Shown here: positions 52,300 to 61,658 of the stretch, piece by piece | How positions within the stretch are numbered: the first letter of the stretch is position 1 | How the letters are laid out: each line of letters starts with the position of its first letter | DNA from: QHWT01 sp963755695 | GTDB lineage: Bacteria > Acidobacteriota > Vicinamibacteria > Vicinamibacterales > 2-12-FULL-66-21 | DNA length: 64,000 nt | NCBI GenBank assembly: GCA_963755695.1 | Contig: CAVWLB010000008.1 | Location: 496,001-560,000 of the forward strand | Reading direction: 5' to 3' | Program-made: the position numbers and the translations under genes | Notes under the pieces: generated by a model | Told to the model about the DNA's origin: nothing | The model's database searches: none | Seen by the model: the letters and a program-made list of their open reading frames with translations, nothing else

Positions 52300-53593
52300 G
52301 AATCGTTCCGCGGCCGCCGTCGACGATCGAGACGAAAGGGCCGCCAGGGTCAGGACTCTCTTTCGGCGTGAAGTGATCGATGCACGGCGCGAGAAGGCGT
52401 TGGGTGATGTCCTGCTCGTTCAGCCCATGTCCACCAGCGCGCTGACGCTCCTCGCGGTGGTTCTTGCGTCAGGGCTGATCGGATTCGGGTTCTGGGGCCA
52501 ATACACACGCAAGGCGCATGTCAGCGGTTATCTGGTGCCGACCGCCGGGCTCGTCAAAGTCTACTCGCGCGAAAGCGGGACGATTGTCGACAAGCGGATT
52601 GCCGAGGGGCAGCGCGTGTCGAAGGGCGACGTCCTCTTCGTCGTCTCCATGGAACGCCGTTCGAGCGAGAAGGTCGACACCCAGGCGGAGGTCATGGCGC
52701 AACTCGAGCAGCGTCGTTCGAGCTTGGGCGCGGAAATCCGGCAGCAGAGCAACCTCGCCGAGATCGAAGATCGGTCGCTCCGCGCACGGATTGCGTCCAT
52801 GGAGGGCGAGCTGTCGAAACTGGTCTTGGAGGTGGAAACGCAAACGCAGCGAGTCGCCGTCGCGGAGGACGGCCTCGGGCGCTATCAGCAGCTGTTCTCG
52901 GAATCGTTGGTGCCGAAGGAAATAGTCGAGGAAAAGCGCAAGGATCTCCTGGAACAGCAAGGCAAACTGCATGCGTTGGAGCGCACCCGCATCGGAATCA
53001 GCCAGGAGACCGACGAACTGCGTGCCCAGATCGACGCGTTGCGCCTCAAGGCCCAGACCCAGCGCTCCGCCATCACGCGCGACATGTCGCAGCTGTCCCA
53101 GGAGTTGACCGAGTACGAATCGCGCCGGACGTTTCTCGTGACGGCGCCGTCGAACGGCACCGCGACAGCGGTGCTCGCCGAATTGGGCCAGGCCGCCAAC
53201 CCCAGCCAGCCGATGGTCTCGCTTCTGCCGGACAACACCGAACTGCTGGCTCACCTGATAGTTCCCTCGCGCGCCATCGGGTTTCTTGCGGTCGATCAGA
53301 TCGTCTTGCTGCGCTACCAGGCGTTCCCATATCAACGGTTCGGAAGCTATCGCGCACACATTGCTGAGATCTCGAAAACCCTGATCATGCCCGACGAGAT
53401 CGCCTTGCCGATCTCTTTGAAAGAGCCGGCCTACCGGGTGACCGTCGCACTCGACTCACAGTCTGTGAAGGCGTACGGACAGGATTTTCCGTTGAAGGCC
53501 GGGATGCTTCTGGACGCCGACATCTGGCTCGAGCGGCGAAAGCTGTATGAGTGGGTACTGGATCCTCTCTATAGCGTTCTCGGGAGGGTCTGA
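52289..53593 (+). CDS. HlyD/CvaA-type membrane fusion protein of the RiPP exporter
   Basis: The 434-residue protein has a cytoplasmic N-terminus, one membrane helix (ALTLLAVVLASGLIGFGFWG, about residues 50-69), half of a lipoyl domain (VKVYSRESGTIVDKRI), a long coiled coil (about 115-280) and then the second lipoyl half (FLVTAPSNGTATAVLAELGQ) and a barrel. This is the colicin V type adaptor that works with peptidase-ABC exporters and a TolC. The ATG at 52289 overlaps the LanM stop by 11 bp, so translation is coupled. No outer membrane factor lies in the locus; a chromosomal TolC is presumably shared. Confidence 0.88.
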   Translation: MAIENRSAAAVDDRDERAARVRTLFRREVIDARREKALGDVLLVQPMSTSALTLLAVVLASGLIGFGFWGQYTRKAHVSGYLVPTAGLVKVYSRESGTIVDKRIAEGQRVSKGDVLFVVSMERRSSEKVDTQAEVMAQLEQRRSSLGAEIRQQSNLAEIEDRSLRARIASMEGELSKLVLEVETQTQRVAVAEDGLGRYQQLFSESLVPKEIVEEKRKDLLEQQGKLHALERTRIGISQETDELRAQIDALRLKAQTQRSAITRDMSQLSQELTEYESRRTFLVTAPSNGTATAVLAELGQAANPSQPMVSLLPDNTELLAHLIVPSRAIGFLAVDQIVLLRYQAFPYQRFGSYRAHIAEISKTLIMPDEIALPISLKEPAYRVTVALDSQSVKAYGQDFPLKAGMLLDADIWLERRKLYEWVLDPLYSVLGRV

Positions 53594-53611
53594 GTTGATG
53601 GTGCTGCTGAG

Positions 53612-55750
53612 ATGAGCTCGCTGCTGTTCTTCCGGCGAAAGGCAACGCCGGTCGTTCTTCAGACCGAGGCGGCAGAGTGCGGCCTGGCATGCCTTGCCAT
53701 GGTCGCAGGCTTCCACGGATATCGAACCGATCTGCCCACGCTGCGGGCGCGGCACGCGATCTCGTTGAAGGGCACCACGTTGGGGAACCTGACCACGCTC
53801 GCTGGCAGGCTGGATCTGAGCTCGAGACCGCTGCGTCTCGAGATGGACTCGCTCGACAAGCTGCAGTTGCCGGCAATTCTCCATTGGGACCTGAACCACT
53901 TCGTCGTGCTGACGGAGGTCCGGCGGCTATCTGCCATCATTCACGACCCACGGCGCGGCCGGCGGCAGCTTTCGCTCGAGGAGGTGTCATCCCACTTCAC
54001 CGGCGTTGCCTTGGAGTTGACTCCCTCCGAGCAGTTCAAACCGCGCGAGGAAGCGCGGCGCATTGGTCTTCGCGATCTCATCGGCCATCTCCCAGGCCTC
54101 GGGCGGGTATGGGTACAACTCTTCCTCCTCGCCGCCGCCATCGAGGTGTTCTCGATCGTCGGACCGCTGCTCATGCAGCTGATTCTCGATCAGGTGGTTG
54201 TCGCCGGCGATCGCGATCTGTTGACGGTCCTGGCCCTCGGCTTCACGTTGATCACACTGATCCGCGTCGGTGTGTCCGCGTTGCGCTCGTGGGTGGCCCT
54301 CTTTCTGGGCACGAAGCTCAACCTGCATCTATTGACGCGTCTGTTCAACCATCTGCTGGCCCTGCCGATGCCGTTCTTTGCCCGGCGCCATCTGGGCGAT
54401 CTGGTGTCGCGTTTCGACTCCCTGGGCGCGATCCGGAGAACCATCACGACCACGGCGCTCGAGATCCTGATCGACGGGCTCATGGCGGTGGTGACGGCTC
54501 TGATGATGTTTCTCTACAGCTGGCAGCTTGGGCTCCTGGTCTGCGGCGTGACGCTCGCGTATGGCGTGCTGCGCGCGGCCAGATACCGGCCGCTACGCGA
54601 GGCGTCGCGGGACCAGATCATCTGCGGGGCGAAGCAGCAGAGCAACTTCCTCGAGACGGTGCGCGGCATGCAGGCGGTCAAGCTGTTCAATCGCGAGGTC
54701 CACCGCCGCACGCTGTATCAAAACCTGTCGGTCGAAACGTTCAACGCCGGGATCCGTGTGCAGAAGCTCCGAATGATCTTCAGTAGTTTGAACGGAATCC
54801 TGTTTGGCGTCGCGGACACCGCGGTCGTCTGGCTGGGGGCACTTCTTGTCCTCGATGGTGGCTTTTCGGTCGGAATGCTGTTCGCGTTTCTGTCCTACAA
54901 ATCACAGTTCACGAAACGAATGTCGGACCTGATCGACAACGCGATCGATATCCGAATGCTCGAACTGCATACGGGCCGCGTCGCGGATATCGCGCTTGCC
55001 GAGGCCGAATCGCAAAACTTCGGCTCGGACGATGTCGCGCCAACGGCCAGCTTCGATATCGAACTACGGAACGTCAGCGCCCGCTACGCTGAATCAGAGC
55101 CGTACGTACTGCGCAATGTGAACCTGACGATCGAGGAAGGTGAATCGATTGCGATCGTCGGGCCGTCCGGATGCGGCAAGACGACCCTGTTGCGGGTCAT
55201 GTTGGGGTTGTTGCCCGCCACAGAAGGCGAGGTGCTCATCGGCGGCGTGAGCCTGACGCGTGCGGGATCCCCAAAGTTCCGGAGCGTCATCGGCACGGTC
55301 ATGCAGGACGACAGGCTGTTCAGCGGATCCCTTGCCGACAACATCGCGTTCTTCGATCCGCTCGTCGATCAAAGCTATGTCGAGGCCTGCGCTAAGATGG
55401 CCGCCATCCACGACGACATCGTCGCCATGCCGATGGGCTATCACACGTTGATCGGCGACATGGGGACCGTGCTCTCCGGTGGCCAGAAGCAGCGGGTGCT
55501 GCTCGCACGAGCCTTGTACAAGAGGCCGAAGATCCTATTACTCGACGAGGCGACCAGCCATCTGGACCTGCCACGCGAGAAGCAGGTCAGCGAGGCCATT
55601 CGACATCTGAACGTGACGAGGGTCATCGTCGCGCATCGGGCCGAAACCATTGCCACGGCCGATCGCGTCTTTGCGCTCGACCAAGAAATGCCACGCATCG
55701 CCCCCGGCGGATCCCGATCCGGCGCGCGCATCGTCGCCGCGGGCGCGTAG
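53612..55750 (+). CDS. lanT: C39-peptidase ABC exporter of the RiPP locus
   Basis: The 712-residue protein has three parts. The N-terminal C39 peptidase has Q17, Cys23 (QTEAAECGLACLAM), His96 (WDLNHFVVL) and Asp112 (IIHDPR). A six-helix transmembrane region runs from about 150 to 430. The ATPase has GPSGCGKTTLLRVMLG, VLSGGQKQRVLLARAL and ILLLDEATSHLD. It should cut the precursor after the double glycine (LELVGG) and export the product. It starts 18 bp after the adaptor gene. All catalytic residues are present, so processing and export look functional even though the LanM cyclase does not. Confidence 0.92.
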   Translation: MSSLLFFRRKATPVVLQTEAAECGLACLAMVAGFHGYRTDLPTLRARHAISLKGTTLGNLTTLAGRLDLSSRPLRLEMDSLDKLQLPAILHWDLNHFVVLTEVRRLSAIIHDPRRGRRQLSLEEVSSHFTGVALELTPSEQFKPREEARRIGLRDLIGHLPGLGRVWVQLFLLAAAIEVFSIVGPLLMQLILDQVVVAGDRDLLTVLALGFTLITLIRVGVSALRSWVALFLGTKLNLHLLTRLFNHLLALPMPFFARRHLGDLVSRFDSLGAIRRTITTTALEILIDGLMAVVTALMMFLYSWQLGLLVCGVTLAYGVLRAARYRPLREASRDQIICGAKQQSNFLETVRGMQAVKLFNREVHRRTLYQNLSVETFNAGIRVQKLRMIFSSLNGILFGVADTAVVWLGALLVLDGGFSVGMLFAFLSYKSQFTKRMSDLIDNAIDIRMLELHTGRVADIALAEAESQNFGSDDVAPTASFDIELRNVSARYAESEPYVLRNVNLTIEEGESIAIVGPSGCGKTTLLRVMLGLLPATEGEVLIGGVSLTRAGSPKFRSVIGTVMQDDRLFSGSLADNIAFFDPLVDQSYVEACAKMAAIHDDIVAMPMGYHTLIGDMGTVLSGGQKQRVLLARALYKRPKILLLDEATSHLDLPREKQVSEAIRHLNVTRVIVAHRAETIATADRVFALDQEMPRIAPGGSRSGARIVAAGA

Positions 55751-55981
55751 CTGCCGGACCGTCGTTCCGTTTCGCGATTCCCCTCGTAGGCGACCTCGCA
55801 ATCGAATCGAATTCAATGGCTACCTCGACAGCGCGTTTTGCCGCAACGAGAAGCTGCGGGTATTCCCTACGTCGCCGTTTGGCCATGTAAGCAACCGCGT
55901 CGATCGAACTGTTAGTGATGTTTTCGGGAGTTCACGCCGCCTGAAACGTGAGGCGTCCCCTCGTACGATACGCTTCACTGA

Positions 55982-57295
55982 ATGCCGCAACTGCTGACGC
56001 GCCTAGGCCTCGGACGTCGCGACCTGCGCGCGTGGGCGATGTACGACTGGGCGAACTCTGCATTCCAGACCACGATCATCGCCGCAATCTTTCCCATCTA
56101 TTTTCAGAAGGTGGCCGCAGCGGATCTGCCGGCGCCGGTCGCAACGGCACGGTTCGCGTGGGCCACCACGATCTCCATCATCATCGTCGCGGTGGTGGCG
56201 CCGCTCCTCGGGGCGGTCGCGGACTATGCGGCCCTGAAGAAGCGGCTGCTCGCCGTCTTTCTGGCAATCGGCGCCACGGCGACCGGTGCGATGTACTTCA
56301 TCGGCCGCGGCGACTGGCAGCTCGCGCTCGTGCTGTTCGTGATCGGCAACGTCGGCGTCGCCGGGAGCATCGTGTTCTACGAATCGATCCTGCCGCACCT
56401 GGTCGGTGAAGACGAGCTCGATCGGGTGTCGACCGCAGGCTATGCGATGGGCTACATCGGTGGCGGCGTGCTGCTCGCGATCAACATCGTGATGATGAGC
56501 AGGCCCGGACTGTTTGGTTTCGCCAGTCGCGAGATTGCGGTCCGCGCCAGCCTCGCCAGCGTTGCCGTCTGGTGGGTGGCGTTTTCAATTCCTCTCTTTC
56601 GAGACGTCCCGGAGCCGGCACGGCGGATCGAGCGTGATGAGACGCCAGGCGGCCACCCGCTGGTGGTGGCAGGACGCCGTCTGGTAGAGACGTTTCACGA
56701 ATTGAGGCGCTACAAGCAGGCGTTCGTGCTCCTGCTCGCCTTCCTGCTTTACAACGACGGCATCCAGACGATCATCCGGATGGCGACGATCTACGGGACC
56801 GAGATCGGGATCGACGACAACGCGATGATTGCGGCCTTGCTCGTCACCCAGTTCATCGGTGTGCCGTTCGCATTCCTGTTCGGCATGGTTGCCGGAAAGA
56901 TCGGCGCGAAGATCGCGGTGTTCGTCGGCCTGGCGGTCTACGCCTTTATTACGGTGCTTGGCTATTTCATGCACTCCTCGGCGGAGTTCTTCGCGCTCGC
57001 GATCATGGTCGGGATGGTACAGGGAGGCACGCAGGCGCTGAGCCGGTCGCTCTTCGCGAGCATGATCCCGCGGCACAAATCGTCGGAGTTCTTTGCGTTC
57101 TTCGGGGTCTTCGAACGCTATGCGGGGATTCTCGGCCCGGCCATTTTTGCCTGGGTCGTCGAGCACAGCGGAACCAGCCGCAACGCGATCCTCTCGGTCG
57201 TTGGGTTCTTCGTCGTCGGCGGTGCGTTGCTGACGCTGGTGAACGTGGAGGAGGGTCGCCGTGCCGCCCGTGAAGCCGAGCGCGCTCTAGCCTGA
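55982..57295 (+). CDS. UMF1-type MFS transporter
   Basis: The 437-residue protein has about 12 membrane helices and the UMF1 (Atg22-like) N-terminal signature MYDWANSAFQTTIIAAIFPIYF. Further on it has VAPLLGAVADYAALKKR and MVQGGTQALSRSLFASMIP. Family members are thought to export amino acids or other small molecules, but bacterial substrates are unknown. It lies 231 bp after the RiPP exporter. That spacer contains only a short hairpin (CGCCT/AGGCG near 55940), so it is probably a separate unit. Confidence 0.85.
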   Translation: MPQLLTRLGLGRRDLRAWAMYDWANSAFQTTIIAAIFPIYFQKVAAADLPAPVATARFAWATTISIIIVAVVAPLLGAVADYAALKKRLLAVFLAIGATATGAMYFIGRGDWQLALVLFVIGNVGVAGSIVFYESILPHLVGEDELDRVSTAGYAMGYIGGGVLLAINIVMMSRPGLFGFASREIAVRASLASVAVWWVAFSIPLFRDVPEPARRIERDETPGGHPLVVAGRRLVETFHELRRYKQAFVLLLAFLLYNDGIQTIIRMATIYGTEIGIDDNAMIAALLVTQFIGVPFAFLFGMVAGKIGAKIAVFVGLAVYAFITVLGYFMHSSAEFFALAIMVGMVQGGTQALSRSLFASMIPRHKSSEFFAFFGVFERYAGILGPAIFAWVVEHSGTSRNAILSVVGFFVVGGALLTLVNVEEGRRAAREAERALA

Positions 57296-57315
57296 ACCCC
57301 GGACCTTCGAGCCGG

Positions 57316-59280
57316 TCAATTCAAGAGATACGTCTTGATGAACAAGGTCCACGAATAGAGCATCAGATCGACGTTCGCAAGGCTCCCCGGGAAATTGTCG
57401 TGGCCGACGCCCGTGAACTCCAGATACCAGACAGGCACATCGTTCGCCTTGAGTGCCTGGACGAGCTCCTGCGCCTGGTTCACCGGCACGCGGGTATCGC
57501 TCCCAGGGTGAAGGATCATCGTCGGTCGCTGCATCTCCGATGCGCGGGAAATCGGTGAAATCGACAAGAGGAATGCGCGCATGTCGGGATCGCGTTCGTC
57601 ACCGTATTCCGCTCGCCGATTCGCCTGGCGATCGGGTCCTGTCTGCTCGAGGAATGTCACGAGGTTGGTCATCGCTGCGCCGGCCATCACGCACCGCACC
57701 CGATCGGCGTAAACGATGCTGGCTTCGAGGGCGAGATAGCCGCCATAGCTCGGTCCCTGCAGGAGCACACGCCCCTTGTCGAGATCCGGCTGCGCCGCGA
57801 TCCAGTCGAGCAGGCCGCCGACATCCTTGATGGCGGCAGTGCGCGCCTTCCCGTTGTCGGCCTCTTCGAACTGCCTGCCGAACCCGATGGATCCGCGGAC
57901 GTTCGGATAGATGATGGCGATCCCGAGCTCGTTCAGGAAGTAGTTGCTGCGGCCCTGGAAGCGAACGCGATCGCGTTGCTCGGGGCCACCGTGAAGCGAG
58001 ACCATCACTGGCCGCGGGCCGGTGAACTTCGTGGACGGCCGATAAAGAATCCCCGAGATGGTCAGTCCGTCCTCGCTCTTCCAGTGGATCACCTCCGGAG
58101 CAGGCAAGGCGTCCGGGTTGAAGCTCACTTCGCTGAACGTCCATCGGGTCACCGTTCCCACCGATGTGTCGACGGAATAGACATCACCTTGCGACTTGAT
58201 CGATGCGAACGTAAAGGCCACCTCCCGCGAGCCCGGCCGCCACATCAACTGGCTCATTACGCCGGTTCCGATTGTCGGCAGCGGCCGGGGCTTCAGGGTG
58301 CCGAGATCCAGGACCTGCAGGTCGGTGTTTTCTCCCCGATCCACGATCATCGCCATCATCAGACCATCCGGTGAAAGCTCGAACGCGTCGATGTCGTCCG
58401 CGTCGCTGGTGATTGGAGTCCAGGCGCCGGTCGCGACGACCCCACGCCAGACCCGCGTGCGGCCGCCGCCCTTGTCCGAGAGGGCATAGACGTGACGGCC
58501 ATCGGCGCTGAATCTCGGATTGAACCAGTTGAACGGTTCACCCTCACGCGCCGTGAGCGCCTTCCTTTCGCCGGTCGCAACATCCATCTTCCAGACGGTC
58601 GTCGCGGTATTCGATGCGTACTCCAACACGAGCAGCGACGATCCGTCCGGCGACCAATCCTCGACATCCCAGTTGCCGCTCGTGTCGCCGACGCGACGCG
58701 CCGTCAGGGGATCCGAGGGCTGCATGACGTAGATGTCTCGATCTTTGCCGTTTCTCTCGCTCGACCGATACGCGATCCACTTGCCCTGCCGCGCCCAGAT
58801 CGGCGGGCCAGATGCGGTTTTGGATTCGTTCAATTGCGTGATCCGCCCGGTCGACATGTCGAACCGATACAAGTTGTAGCCTTCGGTGCCGCCAGTCACG
58901 TCGCGGCGCATCACGAACGTGTTGCCGTCTGCCGGATCGAACGACGCAGCCGCATACGGAGCCGCAGCCGTCGCGCGCGGCACGCCCGGCGATGGAAGGA
59001 AGGTGAGCTGCGTGCGGGCGCGACCTGGACCATCAACGAGATGGATCTGGGGGAACAGGCCGAAAACGGTATTGATCAGAATCTGACGCTTGGTCGGGTG
59101 CCACGCCACGAGCTGAGCGTCCCGGAACGCCGCATACCGACTCAGATCGTCGGCAATCGACCGGGGGATGGGCGGCATCCCTTCCACCTTCACGTTCGGC
59201 GGGATGGGAACCGCCTGCTGTTTGGCACCGGCCGAGGAGGGAACTAACGCAAGGAGCACCGCACAGATCAGATAGCGCAT
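57316..59280 (-). CDS. S9-family (prolyl oligopeptidase-like) secreted peptidase
   Basis: The 654-residue protein has a signal peptide (MRYLICAVLLALVPSSAGA), a WD40/TolB-like beta-propeller up to about residue 390, and then an alpha/beta hydrolase. The nucleophile Ser is in GPSYGGYLALEAS, the Asp in HPGSDTRVPVNQ and the His in GVGHDNFPG. It is likely a periplasmic oligopeptidase or dipeptidyl-peptidase-like enzyme. It converges on the MFS gene, with about 20 bp between the stops. Confidence 0.88.
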   Translation of the reverse strand: MRYLICAVLLALVPSSAGAKQQAVPIPPNVKVEGMPPIPRSIADDLSRYAAFRDAQLVAWHPTKRQILINTVFGLFPQIHLVDGPGRARTQLTFLPSPGVPRATAAAPYAAASFDPADGNTFVMRRDVTGGTEGYNLYRFDMSTGRITQLNESKTASGPPIWARQGKWIAYRSSERNGKDRDIYVMQPSDPLTARRVGDTSGNWDVEDWSPDGSSLLVLEYASNTATTVWKMDVATGERKALTAREGEPFNWFNPRFSADGRHVYALSDKGGGRTRVWRGVVATGAWTPITSDADDIDAFELSPDGLMMAMIVDRGENTDLQVLDLGTLKPRPLPTIGTGVMSQLMWRPGSREVAFTFASIKSQGDVYSVDTSVGTVTRWTFSEVSFNPDALPAPEVIHWKSEDGLTISGILYRPSTKFTGPRPVMVSLHGGPEQRDRVRFQGRSNYFLNELGIAIIYPNVRGSIGFGRQFEEADNGKARTAAIKDVGGLLDWIAAQPDLDKGRVLLQGPSYGGYLALEASIVYADRVRCVMAGAAMTNLVTFLEQTGPDRQANRRAEYGDERDPDMRAFLLSISPISRASEMQRPTMILHPGSDTRVPVNQAQELVQALKANDVPVWYLEFTGVGHDNFPGSLANVDLMLYSWTLFIKTYLLN

Positions 59281-59382
59281 CTGGTCCCGAGGCCAAAGAA
59301 TGGTGGAGGGGAGCTTGGAGTCACATTATAGTGCACATTGTTAGGGCAAACTTCCCGGCCCAACAGCACGTCCAAGACACCG

Positions 59383-60316
59383 ATGAAACTGGTCGTAGCA
59401 GGCGGCAGCGGCTTTCTGGGCAGCCCGCTCTGCGAATCGTGGGCCGAGGAAGGACACGACGTGCGGATGCTCACGCGGGCGTTGGCACCCGGCGAGTCAC
59501 GTCACGATTCAGGGTACTGGGGTCCCGGGCGTCACCCGGGTCGGATGGCGGCCCGACGGCACCGCCGGCCAGACGACCGCCGCAATCGATGGCGCGCACG
59601 CCGTCATCAATCTCGCAGGTGAGTCGGTTGCCGACGGGCGCTGGACGCCCGCCCGAAAGCAGGCGTTGCGCGACAGCCGTATTCTCTCGACACGGACGCT
59701 TGCGGCCGCGATCAAAGCTTCGCCGAACCCTCCGCGCACGTTCATCAGCGGCAGTGCAATCGGCTACTACGGCGCGCATGATAGCGCGCCGGTTACCGAA
59801 GCGTCTCCCCCCGGCAGCAACTTTCTCGCCCAGCTCTGCGTCGACTGGGAAGCCGAAGCCCAACGCGGCGCGGGGCCTACCGTGCGGGTCGTCCTGCTGC
59901 GGATGGGGATCGTCCTCGAGCGAGGTGGTGGCGCACTTCCCAAGATAATGCTCCCCTTCCGCTTGTTTGCCGGCGGCTCGATGGGATCGGGGCGTCAGTA
60001 CGTGTCGTGGATCCACCGCATCGACTGGATCGAAATGGTGCGGTGGCTGGTAGAGACGCCGGAGATCGCCGGACCGGTGAACGCGACCGCACCGCACCCG
60101 GTGACCAATACGGAATTCGCGCACGCGCTCGGCCGTGCGCTGCATCGTCCGGCGTTCGTGCCAGCCCCCGCCTTCGCGCTGCGCATCTTCCTGGGCGAGA
60201 TGGCCGAATCGATCGTGACCGGCCAGCGGGTCATCCCGTCACGCGCCCTGGCGGCAGGCTTTCATTTCCGCTATCCCGAAATCGACATTGCTTTCAGAGG
60301 GATGTTCGGGGACTAG
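59383..60316 (+). pseudogene. TIGR01777/YfcH-like NAD-dependent epimerase, frameshifted
   Basis: The frame from ATG 59383 starts MKLVVAGGSGFLGSPLCESWAEEG, an SDR Rossmann motif, and would end early at 59622. From about 59518 the next frame continues as GVPGVTRVGWRPDGTAG, INLAGESVADGRWTPARK, FISGSAIGYYGAHD and SWIHRIDWIEMVRWLVE to the stop at 60316. These are YfcH-family motifs. One extra base in AGGGTACTGGGG explains the break. The combined length (~310) is normal. The role of the family is unclear. It may be intact if the insertion is an error. Confidence 0.8.
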
Positions 60317-60336
60317 GGGTCCGATCGGTTCGCCGA

Positions 60337-61554
60337 TCACAGGACACGTGCAAATCCAAACAGCTCGTCCCCCTTTGTTGCCTCGCCGGTGAACGCCCGG
60401 AGAAGCAGCCGCGCGGCAAGCCATGCGACACCTGCGCCGTGGCGCCCGTGACCCATCGCGAAAAGGTGCCGAGGGAAATTCCGGTGAGGACCGATGACAG
60501 GCAGACCGTCGGGGGACCCATAGTGAGTGAGCGGCCACGCCCACTCGGGCTGCAGGCCGGAGATTGCCGGATACACCGTGGAAAGCTCGTACATCAACTG
60601 ATTCGCGCGCTGGACCAGCGTCCGGTCGAGTGCGCGAGCCGGAACCGGGTCCTGGTCGGCCCCGGAAAAGAACAGGCGATCGTCTTTCATCCAGCGCAAC
60701 ACATGAGGCGGTGTGGCGGAGTCGCGTAATGCCGCCTTGCGCGAGCCGACGAGCCGTCGAACGCTGGCGGGCAGCGGCTCGGTGACCAGTGCGTAGGCCT
60801 GATGCGGCCGGAAATGCCGGCGGAGCGCCCGGAGATCGTCGATCGGGCCGCCGGTTGCGATGATGACCGACTCCGCCGTAATGGCGCCGCTTTCCGTCCG
60901 CACCTCGACTAACTTGCGTCGAGCGCGCACGCGACGCACCGTCGTACGCTCGTGGAGCGTTGCTCCGCGCGCAGCCGCCGCGGCAGCCAGACCAAGGCAG
61001 GCACGATACGGGTCGAATGCATCTCCTTTGGTACGCAGCCCTGCATGACCAGCGATCGCCGCGTCGCGCATCAATGCCCGGCCGTTCAGCCACGATACGT
61101 CCAGGCCCGCGTCGCGGCGCGTGTGATACTCGCGCGCCAGCCGCTTTGCCGACTCGGCCCCGTCACGTGTGAGGACGAGCAGATCCTGGTCACCGAGATC
61201 TGCACGAATGCCGAGGCGCCGAAGCGCCGAAGCGAAGTCGAGTGACGAACGCCGAATCCCCTGCCACAAGTGCCGCGCCGCACGGAGACCATGCTGACTC
61301 ACCGTCTCCTGGAACGAAGCATCGAAATCCTGCCGCAACAGGCCCGGACTTGCCGCGGTGGCGCCGGCGCCAATACGTCCGGCTTCGAGCAGGACGCTGG
61401 GGATTCCTGCAGCGGCAAAAACCTCCGCGCAGGCGCAACCCGTCAGGCCGCCGCCGACGATGGCGACGCTCGTCTTGGTTTCCCCTCTGTGGCGCGGATA
61501 CTCGGGACGACGGCTGCGTGGGTACGTGTCGAAGAAGAACGGGACGGTCCGCAT
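60337..61554 (-). CDS. FAD-dependent oxidoreductase (DAO family)
   Basis: The 405-residue protein has the FAD dinucleotide motif SVAIVGGGLTGCACAEVFAAAG at about residue 30 and the ASPGLLRQDFDASF loop. The C-terminal motif is YGSPDGLPVIGPHRNFPRHLFAMGHGRHG. The layout is that of DadA-, sarcosine- or glycine-oxidase-like enzymes. The substrate is unknown. It converges on the frameshifted epimerase (about 20 bp apart) and is divergent from the eRF1-like gene. Confidence 0.82.
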   Translation of the reverse strand: MRTVPFFFDTYPRSRRPEYPRHRGETKTSVAIVGGGLTGCACAEVFAAAGIPSVLLEAGRIGAGATAASPGLLRQDFDASFQETVSQHGLRAARHLWQGIRRSSLDFASALRRLGIRADLGDQDLLVLTRDGAESAKRLAREYHTRRDAGLDVSWLNGRALMRDAAIAGHAGLRTKGDAFDPYRACLGLAAAAAARGATLHERTTVRRVRARRKLVEVRTESGAITAESVIIATGGPIDDLRALRRHFRPHQAYALVTEPLPASVRRLVGSRKAALRDSATPPHVLRWMKDDRLFFSGADQDPVPARALDRTLVQRANQLMYELSTVYPAISGLQPEWAWPLTHYGSPDGLPVIGPHRNFPRHLFAMGHGRHGAGVAWLAARLLLRAFTGEATKGDELFGFARVL

Positions 61555-61658
61555 TCGGTCGCGAGAGATTGTACCCGACCTCGCTCGGACAGCAGAGCCT
61601 GCGCGCCCAGCATGGCGTTTGCTGGTGACGCTGGAGAGAGTTCGCCAATAGGAGGCTT

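Noticed and set aside
52289..55750. Type I (hemolysin-like) secretion system for a large protein
   Set aside because: The ABC protein has an intact C39 peptidase (Cys23, His96, Asp112) and lies beside a double-glycine precursor, so it is a RiPP exporter.
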